A stretch of DNA of 64,000 nt from 3107 sp965216225 (GTDB lineage: Bacteria > Pseudomonadota > Alphaproteobacteria > Rhodobacterales > Rhodobacteraceae): contig CBDCFF010000026.1 of the NCBI GenBank assembly GCA_965216225.1, positions 1-64,000 on the forward strand, written 5' to 3'. Positions 26,285 to 36,888 of the stretch are shown here, one piece after another (positions within the stretch are counted from its first letter, which is position 1; each line of letters starts with the position of its first letter). The notes beneath the pieces were generated by a model, which saw nothing but the letters and a program-made list of their open reading frames with translations, had not been told where the DNA came from and ran no database searches. A program made the position numbers and the translations under genes.

Positions 26285-27327
26285 AGCAGGCCGCCCCGAT
26301 AGCTGACACCTGCCCCGGCAGTGATCCGGCCCATGCGGACAACGGTTTCCCCCGCCTCCCGAAGCATTTCGGACACTGCCCCGGCGCGCCCTTCCGCCAC
26401 GACCAGAACCAGCCCGATCCCGGCGTTGAAGGTTCTCAGCAGTTCCGCTTCGTCGATGCCGCCGCCGCTTGCCAGCCAACGAAAAACCGGCGGCAGTTCC
26501 CAGGCGTCCAGATCGACCCCGGCGCCCAGCCCCCCCGGCAGGACACGCGGCAGGTTTTCCGTAAGCCCGCCCCCGGTGACATGCGCCAGCGCGTGAACGC
26601 CGCCGGCGCGGATTGCCTCCAGAACCTGCCTTGCATACAGCCGCGTCGGCGTCAGCAGCGCCGCACCCAGGGAGCCATCCGCAAACGGACAGTCATCGCC
26701 CCATTCCAGCCCCGACAACGCCACCACCCGGCGCACCAGTGAATAGCCGTTGGAATGCACCCCGTCAGAGGTCAGGCCAAGCAGCACATCGCCCTCTGCC
26801 ACATCGGCGGGCAGAGCCGCCCCGCGCTCCATCGCGCCCACGGCAAAACCGGCCAGATCGAAATCGCCGCCATGATACATGCCGGGCATTTCTGCCGTTT
26901 CGCCCCCGATCAGGGCGCAACCGGACCGCACGCAGCCCTCGGCGATGCCTTCGACGATCACGGCGGCAATGTCGGGTTCCAGCTTGCCAGTGGCGAGATA
27001 GTCCAGAAAAAACAGGGGCTCCGCACCCTGGCAAACCAGATCGTTCACACACATCGCCACCAGGTCGATTCCGATCGTGTCGAAATGGCCGGTATCTATC
27101 GCGATGCGCAGCTTGGTTCCGACGCCGTCGGTGGCGGCAACGAGAACCGGATCCTCATATCCGGCGGCTTTCAGGTCAAAAAGCGCCCCGAACCCGCCAA
27201 GCCCCGACATGACCCCCGAGCGCAGCGTCCGCCCGGCGGCGGGCCTGATCCGCTCGACCAGCGCGTTGCCGGCATCAATATCGACGCCGGCGGCGGCATA
27301 CGTCAGGCCGTTCCTGCCTTGGGTCAT
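26281..27327 (-). CDS. purM: Phosphoribosylformylglycinamidine cyclo-ligase PurM
   Basis: 348-aa AIR synthetase, step 5 of purine synthesis. Shows LTYAAAGVDIDAGN at the start, ATDGVGTKLRIA, CVNDLVCQGAEPLFFLDY, and GGETAEMPGMY, all AIRS-family landmarks. ATG at 27327 with GGAG about 8-11 nt upstream. Coupled to purN by a GTGA overlap. Confidence 0.95.
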   Translation of the reverse strand: MTQGRNGLTYAAAGVDIDAGNALVERIRPAAGRTLRSGVMSGLGGFGALFDLKAAGYEDPVLVAATDGVGTKLRIAIDTGHFDTIGIDLVAMCVNDLVCQGAEPLFFLDYLATGKLEPDIAAVIVEGIAEGCVRSGCALIGGETAEMPGMYHGGDFDLAGFAVGAMERGAALPADVAEGDVLLGLTSDGVHSNGYSLVRRVVALSGLEWGDDCPFADGSLGAALLTPTRLYARQVLEAIRAGGVHALAHVTGGGLTENLPRVLPGGLGAGVDLDAWELPPVFRWLASGGGIDEAELLRTFNAGIGLVLVVAEGRAGAVSEMLREAGETVVRMGRITAGAGVSYRGGLL

Positions 27328-27453
27328 CGGGGCGGCTCCGCTTCGGGTTCCTTCGCGTCGCGGGGATACCCCGATGGTGCGCGCCTGTCCATGCCCGCCA
27401 TGTCGCATTCGGCCTTGACCCGTCCGCCCGGTCTGATAGCAAGCGATCAGGCC

Positions 27454-27530
27454 GGGCCTGTAGCTCAAATGGTCAGAGCAGAGCGCTCATAACGCTTTGG
27501 TTGGGGGTTCGAGTCCCTCCGGGCCTACCA
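27454..27530 (+). tRNA. tRNA with CAU anticodon, probably tRNA-Ile2
   Basis: 77 nt including an encoded CCA. Anticodon stem-loop AGCG-CTCATAA-CGCT, T-arm GGGGG-TTCGAGT-CCCTC, acceptor GGGCCTG pairing with CGGGCCT, including a G1-U72 pair. The body resembles alphaproteobacterial Ile(CAU) tRNAs, whose C34 is changed to lysidine by TilS, more than elongator Met; the CAU alone cannot decide. Divergent to purM. Confidence 0.9.
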
Positions 27531-27587
27531 GCGACCTGTGGGGATGATCGTACTCCGGGGTGCTGCGCGCCGCCGGCGGCTGCCCGA

Positions 27588-27908
27588 CTAGCCGAAACTT
27601 TCGACCACATCGTACATCACCGGCTCGAAGCTCTTGCACAGCGCGTTCATCCTGCGATTGCGCTCACGCATTTCGGCAGTGCGCAGCATGGCCAGAAAAT
27701 CCTCGCGCCTTTGCCACTGCGAATAGTTCGCGATCCTTGTCTGCGCGTCGTTGACATGAAGCCCGGCACCGACAAACCCCGGCTGTCCGGAAATGAATGC
27801 CTCATAGGCGTCAACCAGCATGTCCACCAGATCCTGGCAGGTGCCGGGCGTGACCTCGAAGGTGGTGATGACAGTCTGGTGCGGGGTGTTCTTGGTGATG
27901 GTCGGCAT
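27588..27908 (-). CDS. ABM-domain (antibiotic biosynthesis monooxygenase-like) protein
   Basis: 106-aa single-domain ferredoxin-like fold of the ABM/dimeric alpha-beta barrel type. Visible are TVITTFEVTPGTCQDLVDML, FISGQPGFVGAGLHV and ANYSQWQRREDFLAM, matching the strand-helix pattern of such proteins. Members range from quinone-forming monooxygenases to haem-degrading enzymes; no specific function can be given. Stands alone between the tRNA and lysS. Confidence 0.75.
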   Translation of the reverse strand: MPTITKNTPHQTVITTFEVTPGTCQDLVDMLVDAYEAFISGQPGFVGAGLHVNDAQTRIANYSQWQRREDFLAMLRTAEMRERNRRMNALCKSFEPVMYDVVESFG

Positions 27909-28010
27909 CCGGCCCTCCTGTTTTCGCGCCAGCCTAGCACAGCGCGGCGGAAGCCCAAGCGAAAAGGGGCGGCTTTCGCCCTTCTCCGCACAGGTCCGGG
28001 CAGGTACGGA

Positions 28011-29588
28011 TCATTCGGCAAGCCTGCCCGCCAGCGCGTCCTCGATCAGCCGGATGCTCTCATTGATGCCGTACAGCGCGATGAACCCGCCGAAGCGCGG
28101 CCCCTGACTTGCCCCCAGCAGCACCTCATAAAGCGCGGTGAACCAGTCGCGCAGCGGGTCGAACCGCCCGCGCCCGGCCGCGAAGACCGCGCTTTGCAAC
28201 GCCTCGGCATCCGCCGGCCCATCCCAGGCCCTCAGCGATGCCAGCAGGTCTTCCATTGCCGCGCGCTCCGGATCGGTCGGCAGCCGGTAACGCTTTGCGG
28301 GTTTCACAAGGTCATTGTAGTACCGCACGGCATATCCCACCGCCGCATCCAGATCGGGATGCGTCCCGGCGCGCGCTTCCGGCGCATAACGGCGCAGAAA
28401 GCCCCACAGCGTTTCGCTGTCATTCGCCGAAGACACCGACGCGAGGTTCAGCAGCATCGAGAACGGCACGACCATTTTCGATTCCGGCGCCTCGCCGCCA
28501 TGGATGTGATGCACCGGGTTGTTCAGCTTCTGCTCTGCATCCTGCCCCGGATAGGCGCGCAGTTGCCGGTGATATTCATCCATCGCCCGCGGGATCGTGT
28601 CGAAGTGCATTCGCTTCGCCGTCCCGGGCTTCTGATACATGAAGCAGGACAGGCTTTCGGTCGAGGCATAGGCCAGCCATTCGTCGATCGACAGGCCATT
28701 GCCCTTCGACTTCGAAATCTTCTCGCCCCTGTCGTCCAGGAACAATTCATAGGTAAAATGCTCCGGTGCATTCCGTCCCAGAATCCGGCAGATCCGGTCG
28801 TAGATCGGCGTGTTGGTCGAATGATCCTTGCCATACATCTCGAAATCCACGCCGAGCGCCGCCCAGCGGGCCCCGAAATCGGGCTTCCATTGCAGCTTCA
28901 CCCGCCCGCCCGTCACCGGCAGGGTCCATTCCCGCCCGTCCTCGTCATCGAAGGTGATCGTGCCCTCTTTCGCCGCCACATGCGTCAGGGGCACATAAAG
29001 CACGCGCCCTGTTTCGGGATGGATCGGCAGGAAGATGGAATAGTTCTGCCGGCGCTCCTCGCGCAGGGTTTTCAGCATCACCTTCATGATGTCGTCATAG
29101 CGTTCGGCGGCGCGCAGCAATACCTTGTCGAACGCACCGGATTTGTAAAAATCCGTGGCCGAGATGAACGTGTACTCAAACCCGAAGGTATCGAGAAACC
29201 GGCGCAGCATGGCGTTGTTGTGGTGGCCAAAGCTCTCGAACTCCCCGAACGGGTCGGGAACGGCGGTCAGGGGTCTTTGCAGATGCTCAAGCAGCATTTC
29301 CCGGTTTGGCACATTGTCCGGCGCCTTGCGCATCCCGTCCATATCGTCGGAAAAGCAGACCAGCCTGGTCGGGATGTCGGAAATCAGTTCGAACGCCCGG
29401 CGGATCATCGTCGTGCGCACCACCTCGCCGAAGGTTCCGATATGGGGCAGGCCGGATGGGCCATAACCGGTTTCAAACAGCACATATCCCTTTTCGGGCG
29501 GGGCCTTTTTATAACGCTTCAGAACCCGGCGCGCCTCTTCCAGGGGCCAGGCTTTCGACGTTAATGCGGCTTCGCGAAGTTCGGACAT
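28011..29588 (-). CDS. lysS: Lysyl-tRNA synthetase, class I
   Basis: 525 aa. Charges tRNA-Lys. It is the archaeal-type class I enzyme common in alphaproteobacteria, shown by the HIGH-type motif PSGLPHIGT near residue 47 and the KMSKS-type motif KISKSKGNG near residue 280. I chose the ATG giving MSELREAALTSKAW; upstream in-frame codons are not conserved enzyme sequence. Ends with AGRLAE. Confidence 0.95.
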   Translation of the reverse strand: MSELREAALTSKAWPLEEARRVLKRYKKAPPEKGYVLFETGYGPSGLPHIGTFGEVVRTTMIRRAFELISDIPTRLVCFSDDMDGMRKAPDNVPNREMLLEHLQRPLTAVPDPFGEFESFGHHNNAMLRRFLDTFGFEYTFISATDFYKSGAFDKVLLRAAERYDDIMKVMLKTLREERRQNYSIFLPIHPETGRVLYVPLTHVAAKEGTITFDDEDGREWTLPVTGGRVKLQWKPDFGARWAALGVDFEMYGKDHSTNTPIYDRICRILGRNAPEHFTYELFLDDRGEKISKSKGNGLSIDEWLAYASTESLSCFMYQKPGTAKRMHFDTIPRAMDEYHRQLRAYPGQDAEQKLNNPVHHIHGGEAPESKMVVPFSMLLNLASVSSANDSETLWGFLRRYAPEARAGTHPDLDAAVGYAVRYYNDLVKPAKRYRLPTDPERAAMEDLLASLRAWDGPADAEALQSAVFAAGRGRFDPLRDWFTALYEVLLGASQGPRFGGFIALYGINESIRLIEDALAGRLAE

Positions 29589-29696
29589 GTCACTCTCTTT
29601 CAGGTCGGCCGGACCCTTCCGGCGGGGCAACTTCCTATTGCCCCTGCCCGTCGCCGTCAATATTGTGCGTGGGCAGGAGTGCCGGAGGCAGGTCGG

Positions 29697-30137
29697 ATGA
29701 ACGTCGATACCACCAATATTTCCTCGTTTTCCTCGTTTTCCCCGCAGGACGCGCTGGTCGCGGTGATGATCGCGGAATCTGCGGCGGATGAGAACATCCG
29801 CACGTCCGAGCTTGTCACGATCGAGCGCATTGTGAACCACCTGCCGATCTTCGCCAATTATGAATTCGGTCGGGTCAAAACCGTCAGCGCCGCGGTTTTC
29901 GACCTGTTTGAAGAAGAAGACGGGATTGACGCTCTTCTGGGTCTTGTCACCCAGGCGCTGCCCGAAAAACTTTACGAGACCGCCTATGCCCTCGCCTGCG
30001 ACGTTGCCGCCGCCGATGGCCGCTTGCAGGAAACGGAATTGCAGATGCTTGCCGAAATCCGCTATGCCCTCAACATAGACCGCCTTCACGGGGCGGCGAT
30101 CGAACGTGGCGCCCGGGCCCGGCATTCGGTGTTGTAG
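29697..30137 (+). CDS. TerB-like tellurite-resistance-type protein
   Basis: 146-aa all-helical TerB-family protein (FSPQDALVAVMIAESAADE, LACDVAAADGRLQETELQML: the paired acidic DG/DGxLxxxE motif that may bind metal). ATG at 29697 has GGAGG 8 nt upstream; an earlier GTG in frame lacks one. It is a lone copy without other ter genes, so tellurite resistance is not implied. Converges on uvrA with only 5 bp between stops. Confidence 0.8.
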   Translation: MNVDTTNISSFSSFSPQDALVAVMIAESAADENIRTSELVTIERIVNHLPIFANYEFGRVKTVSAAVFDLFEEEDGIDALLGLVTQALPEKLYETAYALACDVAAADGRLQETELQMLAEIRYALNIDRLHGAAIERGARARHSVL

Positions 30138-30151
30138 CGGAATTATTCCGC
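30137..30151. terminator. Short hairpin between convergent terB-like and uvrA genes
   Basis: GCGGAA-TTA-TTCCGC; the uvrA stop codon is the loop. There is no T-run on either side, so it is a weak candidate for a shared bidirectional 3' hairpin. Confidence 0.3.
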
Positions 30152-33007
30152 CGCCATCCGTTTTGCTTGCAGTATTTCCTTCAGATACCGCCCGGTATGG
30201 CTGCGCGGCTCTGCGGCCACCTGTTCCGGCGTGCCGGTGGCGACGATCCTGCCGCCGCCATCGCCGCCTTCGGGGCCTATGTCAATGATCCAGTCGGCGG
30301 TTTTGATCACGTCCAGATTGTGTTCGATCACGACGACGGAATTGCCCTGCTCAACCAGTTCGTGCAGAACTTCCAGCAGCTTGCGCACGTCTTCAAAATG
30401 CAGCCCCGTCGTCGGCTCATCCAGAATATAGAGCGTCCGCCCCGTCGCGCGCCTTGACAGTTCCTTCGACAGCTTCACCCGCTGCGCCTCGCCGCCCGAC
30501 AGCGTGGTCGCCTGCTGCCCCACCTTGATATAGCCAAGCCCCACCCGCATCAGCGCATCCATCTTTTCGCGGATCGACGGCACGGCCTTGAAGAACGCCT
30601 GCGCGTCCTCGACCGTCATGTCCAGAATGTCCGCGATGGATCTGCCCTTCCACCTGATTTCCAGGGTTTCGCGATTGTAGCGCGCGCCCTTGCAGGTTTC
30701 GCAGGTGACATACACATCGGGCAGAAAGTGCATCTCGATCTTGATCACCCCGTCGCCCTTGCAGGCTTCGCACCGGCCACCCTTCACGTTGAAGCTGAAG
30801 CGCCCCGGTTTGTAGCCCTGCGCCCGCGCCTCGGGCAAACCGGCGAACCAGTCCCGGATCGGGGTGAAAGCCCCGGTATACGTGGCAGGGTTGGAGCGCG
30901 GCGTCCGCCCGATAGGCCGCTGGTCGATGTCGATGACCTTGTCCAGATGCTCCAGCCCCCTGATCGTTTCGCATGGCGCGGGTGTCTGGCGCGCCCCGTT
31001 CAGCCGCATCGAAGCGGTCTTGAACAGCGTCTCGATGGTCAGCGTGGATTTGCCGCCGCCGGAAACGCCGGTCACACACAGAAACGTGCCCAGCGGGAAG
31101 CCGGCATTCATCTTTTTCAGGTTGTTGCCGGTTGCCTTGCGCACCTCCACGACCTTGCCGTTTCCCTTGCGCCGGTTGGCTGGAACGGCAATCCTGCGCA
31201 CGCCGTTCAGGTACTGCCCGGTGATCGAGGCCGGTTCGGCCGCAATCTCTTCCGGGGTTCCCCTGGCGATGATCCGGCCGCCATGCACCCCCGCCCCCGG
31301 CCCTATGTCCAGCACGAAATCCGCGGTGCGGATCGCCTCCTCGTCATGTTCCACGACGATCACGGTGTTTCCCTGATCCCGCAGGTTTTTCAGCGTCGTC
31401 AGCAATCGCCCGTTGTCACGCTGATGCAGACCGATCGAGGGTTCATCGAGCACATAAAGCACCCCCGTCAGCCCGGATCCGATCTGGCTGGCAAGCCGGA
31501 TCCGCTGACTCTCGCCGCCCGACAGCGTTCCGGCATTCCGGGCGAGGGTCAGATATTCCAGCCCCACATTGTTCAAAAAGCCAAGGCGTTCGCGAATTTC
31601 CTTCAGGATCGCGCGGGCAATCTCGTTTTTCTGGGCGGTCAGATGCTCCGGCGCCGTTTCGCACCAGGCGAGCGCCTCCCTGATCGACATCTGCACGACT
31701 TCACCAATGTGAAGGGCGGCGATCTTTACCGCCAGCGCCTCGGCGCGCAACCGGAAGCCGCCGCAATCGCCACACGGCCGGTTGTTCTGATACCTCTCGA
31801 ACTCTTCACGAATCCAGGTGCTGTCGGTCTCGCGGTAGCGACGCTTCATGTTCGGAATTACGCCCTCGAACTGGCGCGTCACCTCATAGACCCGCCCGCC
31901 GTCGTCATAGCGGAACCTGATCTCCTCCTCGCCAGAGCCATACAGAAACACCTGCTGCACATGGGCGGGCAGGTTCTTCCACGGGGTGTTCGCGTCAAAC
32001 TCGAAATGCCGCGCGATGGCTTCGATGGTTTGCAGGAAATACGGCGATTTGCCCTTTCGCCACGGGGCCAGCGCGCCATCGCGGAGTTTCAGCGTCGCAT
32101 CCGGCACCACCAGCCGCTCGTCAAAGAAAAGCTCGGCCCCCAGGCCATCGCAGGACGGACACGCGCCGAAAGGGGCGTTGAAGGAAAACAGCCTCGGTTC
32201 GATCTCCGGAATCGTGAAGCCCGATACGGGACAGGCGAAGTTTTCGCTGAAGGTGATCCGCTCCGGCTCTCCCTCCCCCTCTCGCGGCGCGGTTTCCAGC
32301 ACGGCAATCCCGTCGGCCAGATCAAGCGCCGTGCGGAAAGAATCCGCCAGCCGTGTCTTCATGCCTTCGCGCACCACCAGACGGTCAACAACCACATCAA
32401 TATCATGGCGGAATTTCTTGTCGAGCGTCGGCGGCTCATCCAGTTCATGAAATTCACCATCTACCTTGACGCGCTGGAAACCCTGCTTGCGCAGTTCGGC
32501 GAACTCCTTGCGATATTCGCCCTTTCGGTCCCGGATGATCGGGGCCAGCAGATAGGCGCGGCTGCCGTCTTCCATGGCAATGACGCGATCGACCATATCC
32601 TGCACCTGCTGCGCCTCGATCGGCCTGCCGGTCGCCGGGCTGTAAGGCGTGCCTGCGCGCGCGAACAACAGCCGCAGATAATCATAGATTTCGGTAACGG
32701 TTCCTACCGTGGAGCGCGGATTCTTGCTGGTGGCCTTCTGCTCTATCGAAATTGCCGGGCTCAGCCCCGCAATATGATCCACGTCCGGCTTTTCCATCAT
32801 GTCAAGGAACTGACGCGCATAGGCCGACAGGCTTTCAACATACCGCCGCTGCCCTTCGGCATAGATCGTGTCAAACGCCAGAGACGACTTGCCCGAACCG
32901 GAAAGGCCAGTGATCACCACCAGTTCATCGCGCGGAATATCGACATCGACGGACCTGAGATTGTGCTCCCGCGCGCCGCGCACCTCGATCTTCTTCGACT
33001 CAGCCAT
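30143..33007 (-). CDS. uvrA: Excinuclease ABC subunit UvrA
   Basis: 954-aa damage-recognition ATPase of nucleotide excision repair. Two ABC modules: Walker A GLSGSGKSSLAFDT near residue 34 and GVSGGGKSTLTIET near residue 640; signatures TLSGGESQRIRLA and TLSGGEAQRVKLS; zinc-finger cysteines CPVSGF/CPSCDGLG and CEACKGDG/CETCKG. Full length. A LexA box sits 66-80 bp upstream of the start, so it should be SOS-induced. Confidence 0.97.
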   Translation of the reverse strand: MAESKKIEVRGAREHNLRSVDVDIPRDELVVITGLSGSGKSSLAFDTIYAEGQRRYVESLSAYARQFLDMMEKPDVDHIAGLSPAISIEQKATSKNPRSTVGTVTEIYDYLRLLFARAGTPYSPATGRPIEAQQVQDMVDRVIAMEDGSRAYLLAPIIRDRKGEYRKEFAELRKQGFQRVKVDGEFHELDEPPTLDKKFRHDIDVVVDRLVVREGMKTRLADSFRTALDLADGIAVLETAPREGEGEPERITFSENFACPVSGFTIPEIEPRLFSFNAPFGACPSCDGLGAELFFDERLVVPDATLKLRDGALAPWRKGKSPYFLQTIEAIARHFEFDANTPWKNLPAHVQQVFLYGSGEEEIRFRYDDGGRVYEVTRQFEGVIPNMKRRYRETDSTWIREEFERYQNNRPCGDCGGFRLRAEALAVKIAALHIGEVVQMSIREALAWCETAPEHLTAQKNEIARAILKEIRERLGFLNNVGLEYLTLARNAGTLSGGESQRIRLASQIGSGLTGVLYVLDEPSIGLHQRDNGRLLTTLKNLRDQGNTVIVVEHDEEAIRTADFVLDIGPGAGVHGGRIIARGTPEEIAAEPASITGQYLNGVRRIAVPANRRKGNGKVVEVRKATGNNLKKMNAGFPLGTFLCVTGVSGGGKSTLTIETLFKTASMRLNGARQTPAPCETIRGLEHLDKVIDIDQRPIGRTPRSNPATYTGAFTPIRDWFAGLPEARAQGYKPGRFSFNVKGGRCEACKGDGVIKIEMHFLPDVYVTCETCKGARYNRETLEIRWKGRSIADILDMTVEDAQAFFKAVPSIREKMDALMRVGLGYIKVGQQATTLSGGEAQRVKLSKELSRRATGRTLYILDEPTTGLHFEDVRKLLEVLHELVEQGNSVVVIEHNLDVIKTADWIIDIGPEGGDGGGRIVATGTPEQVAAEPRSHTGRYLKEILQAKRMAAE

Positions 33008-33072
33008 ATTCGCCCCTTGCTCTGCCCGTCAACAGATAATGGATGCCGGCCGGGTCGCCAACCGGAAAACAG

Positions 33073-33087
33073 GAACATTTTATGAAC
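33073..33087 (-). promoter_or_regulatory. LexA box of uvrA
   Basis: GTTC-ATAAAAT-GTTC on the minus strand exactly matches the alphaproteobacterial SOS box GTTC-N7-GTTC and lies in the uvrA promoter region, where the box is known in relatives. Confidence 0.85.
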
Positions 33088-33153
33088 CTGCTGACAGGAA
33101 GTGCAATGTCGCCAAGGTATCCGGTGGGGATATGCAGTGCAGGTATGCGGGTT

Positions 33154-34608
33154 TCAATCCAGCGGCAGCGCCACGAAACGCGGGGTGTTGCCCCGGCGCA
33201 CCAGAAGCAGGAGCGACTTTCGCCCGGCCTCCCTTGCCTCTTCGATCCGCGCCTTCATGTCCCCGACGGTCCGCACCGGCTGCTGCCCGGCCTCGGTGAT
33301 CAGATCGCCGGAACGGACGCCCCTGGAATAGGCCGGGGTTTGCGGATCGACCTCGGAGACGATCAGGCCGGTTGCATCTTCCGGCAATCCAAGGCTGTCG
33401 CGCATGTCGGCGCCCGGTTCCTGCAACACCAGCCCCAGAACCTCTGCGCGCACAGGTTTCACCGGCGCGTCGTCTTCCGTGTCGTCTTCCAGGCCCTGCG
33501 CCGTTTCGCGGCGGCCCAGGGTGATCAGAAGGGTCCGGGTGCCGCCGTCGCGGAAGATCACGACGCGCACCGCCTTGCCGACCTCGGCATTGCCGACGCT
33601 GCGCACCAGATCGCGGGTATCGGCGACCTCGCGCCCGTCGAAGGCGACAATGACATCGCCCGCCTCGATCCCGGCTTCCGCCGCCGGGCCTTCGGGCAGG
33701 TCGGTCACAAGCGCGCCGGCGGCCTTTTCCAGCCCCAGCGCCTCGGCAACGTCGTCGGTAACGTCCTGAATATGCACGCCAAGCCAGCCGCGACGGGTTT
33801 CGCCAAACTCCCCGAGCTGGGCGATCACCGGCTCCACCACCGCAGAGGACATCGCGAATCCGATCCCGATCGAGCCGCCATTGGGGCTGAGGATCGCGGT
33901 GTTCACGCCGATGACCTCGCCCTCCATGTTGAACAGCGGGCCGCCGGAATTGCCGCGATTGATGGCGGCGTCGGTCTGGATGAAATCGTCATAGGCCCCG
34001 GACAGGGCGCGACCGCGCGCCGACACGATCCCTGCGGACACGGAAAAGCCCTGACCCAGCGGGTTGCCCATGGCCATGACCCAGTCGCCCACGCGCGCCG
34101 TGTCGCTGTCGCCAAAGGGCACGAACGCCAGCGGCTCATCGCTCTCGACCTTCAGAAGCGCAATATCGGTGTTGCGGTCGGTGCCGACGACCGTGGCCGG
34201 CAGTTCAACGCCCGAGAACAACTCGACCAGAACCTCGTCGGCGCCTTCGATCACATGGTTGTTGGTAACGACGAACCCGTCCCCGGAAATCACGAAGCCG
34301 GACCCCAGCGCCCGGTTGCGCCGCGCCGGGGGGGCATCCGGCCCGTTCCGGTTGAAGAAATCCTCGAACGGAGAGCCCTCCGGCGCCAGCGGAGGCGGAC
34401 CGCCGCGCACCGCCACGTTCGTCGATGTGGTGATATTGACAACAGCGGGGCTGACCCTTGTGGCCAGATCGGCGAAACTGTCGGGGGCGGCCCGCAGGGG
34501 CGCCGCCATGGCCTGAAGGATCGCAAGGGCCAGCACCGGCAGGATGACCCGCAATCCGGCATGGGGGGATGTCGGCCCGGTGCGGGCCGCTGTCGCCTGG
34601 TATTTCAC
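33154..34608 (-). CDS. degP: Do/DegP-family periplasmic serine protease
   Basis: 484 aa. Signal sequence with hydrophobic core at residues 20-36 and cleavage near LRA (about 40), so periplasmic. Trypsin-like triad in VVTNNHVIEG (His), NTDIALLKV (Asp) and GNSGGPLF (Ser), followed by two PDZ domains (first near RRGWLGVHIQDV, second near VLGLVLQEPGADM). Degrades misfolded envelope proteins. Third gene of the hflK-hflC-degP arrangement. Confidence 0.94.
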   Translation of the reverse strand: MKYQATAARTGPTSPHAGLRVILPVLALAILQAMAAPLRAAPDSFADLATRVSPAVVNITTSTNVAVRGGPPPLAPEGSPFEDFFNRNGPDAPPARRNRALGSGFVISGDGFVVTNNHVIEGADEVLVELFSGVELPATVVGTDRNTDIALLKVESDEPLAFVPFGDSDTARVGDWVMAMGNPLGQGFSVSAGIVSARGRALSGAYDDFIQTDAAINRGNSGGPLFNMEGEVIGVNTAILSPNGGSIGIGFAMSSAVVEPVIAQLGEFGETRRGWLGVHIQDVTDDVAEALGLEKAAGALVTDLPEGPAAEAGIEAGDVIVAFDGREVADTRDLVRSVGNAEVGKAVRVVIFRDGGTRTLLITLGRRETAQGLEDDTEDDAPVKPVRAEVLGLVLQEPGADMRDSLGLPEDATGLIVSEVDPQTPAYSRGVRSGDLITEAGQQPVRTVGDMKARIEEAREAGRKSLLLLVRRGNTPRFVALPLD

Positions 34609-34777
34609 TGCACTCTCCCTGTCTGTGCGAACCGGGTTCGGGGCAAACCGTCCTGCCCTGATATTGGTCGCGCGCGCGGATATTCAACACCGCAGGGCGC
34701 AACAGCGATGACATCGCCGTGAAGGGGCCGTGAGGGGGCCGGCGCGAAACCGCCTCAGGCCCGAACCGGGAGGAGCA

Positions 34778-35655
<878 letters not shown>

Positions 35656-35656
<1 letters not shown>

Positions 35657-36810
35657 CAGTTGTTCCCCCCGCTGCGACGCAGCTCGTTAAGCGGCAGATA
35701 GGGAACGACACCCTGTCCGCCCGATCCGCCCAAACTCTGGTCCAGGATGATCTTGTCAACATCGCCAAGTATCCGTTCCATCGTTTCGATGTACAGCCTG
35801 CGGCGCGTGACCTCGGGCGCCAGATGGTACTCGGTCAGGACGGCGGTAAAGCGGCTGGCCTCGCCCTCCGCCTCGTTGACGACCCGCGCGCGATAGCCTT
35901 CGGCCTCTTCCAGAACCTGCGCCGCCTCACCCCGCGCGCCGGCAAGGACGCGATTGGCATAGGCGTCGGCCTGGCGTTCCAGACGGTCGCGTTCCTGTTC
36001 CGCCGCCTGCACCTCGCGGAAACTGTCGATCACCTCGCGCGGCGGGTCCGCCTTGTCGAGGTTCACCCGAACGATGTTGATACCGGCATCGTAACTGTCC
36101 AGTGTCAATTGAATGAGGTTAAAGGCATCCTGTTCGATCAGGCCGCGGTCGCGGTTCAGGATCGGCGCAAGTTCGGAGCGCGCAATGATTTCCCGCATCG
36201 CCGCCTCTGACACGGATCGCACGGTTTGCTGCGGATCGGCCAGGTTGAACAGAAACTTCGCGGGATCGTTGATGTTCCAGACGACCTGAAAGTCGATATC
36301 GACGATGTTCTCGTCCGTGGTCAGCATCAGACCGTTGCTGTCGCCGCCGCGCCCGACGCCGATATCCTCGGACTGTTCGCGCGTCACCGGAAGCACCTCT
36401 GCCGTCACAAGGGGCCAGGGGGCAAAGTTCAGACCCGAATTGCCGGTCGAGGAGTATTTGCCGAGAAACAGTTCCACCGATTCTTCCTCCGGCTTCACGG
36501 TATAGAGGGATGCGAACGCCCAGAGCGCGAAGGCGATCAGGACGCCCAGGCCGATCATGCCCCGGCTGAGACGCGGGCCACCCCTGCGTCCGCCGCCAGA
36601 AGAGCCGTTGCCGCCGCGTCCGCCGCGCCCGCCCATCAGCACGCGCAGTTGTTCCTGGCCTTTTTTCACGATTTCCTCGATTTCGGGTATCTGCGGGCGA
36701 TCACCGCCGGGGCGGCGACCGCCCTGATTTTCATGACCGCTATCATCGCGGTCATCGCGTCCGCCCCGGTTGTCCCCGCCGCCCCAGGGGCCGCCCTCAT
36801 TTCCTGCCAT
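35656..36810 (-). CDS. hflK: FtsH modulator HflK
   Basis: 384 aa. Glycine/arginine-rich cytoplasmic N-terminus (about 85 residues), one transmembrane helix (MIGLGVLIAFALWAFASLY), then the SPFH domain (DIDFQVVWNINDPAKFLFN) and a long coiled region. Partner of HflC. Family members all have the low-complexity N-terminus. Confidence 0.95.
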
Positions 36811-36888
36811 GATTTCCTGCCATAAGGGTCGGCCCCTTTCCTGATTTGCGTATCGCTACGGTTAAAATGGTTCCGGGTTCGCGGAAAT

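Noticed and set aside
27501..29564. 687-codon plus-strand frame starting in the tRNA 3' region
   Set aside because: Antisense to the ABM-domain gene and lysS; composition is that of a shadow frame.
29697..30137. Tellurite-resistance locus
   Set aside because: Only one TerB-like gene with no other ter genes; the family is broad.
30728..33085. 785-codon open frame on the plus strand
   Set aside because: Exactly antisense to uvrA; no domain pattern. Such shadow frames are expected in high-GC coding DNA.
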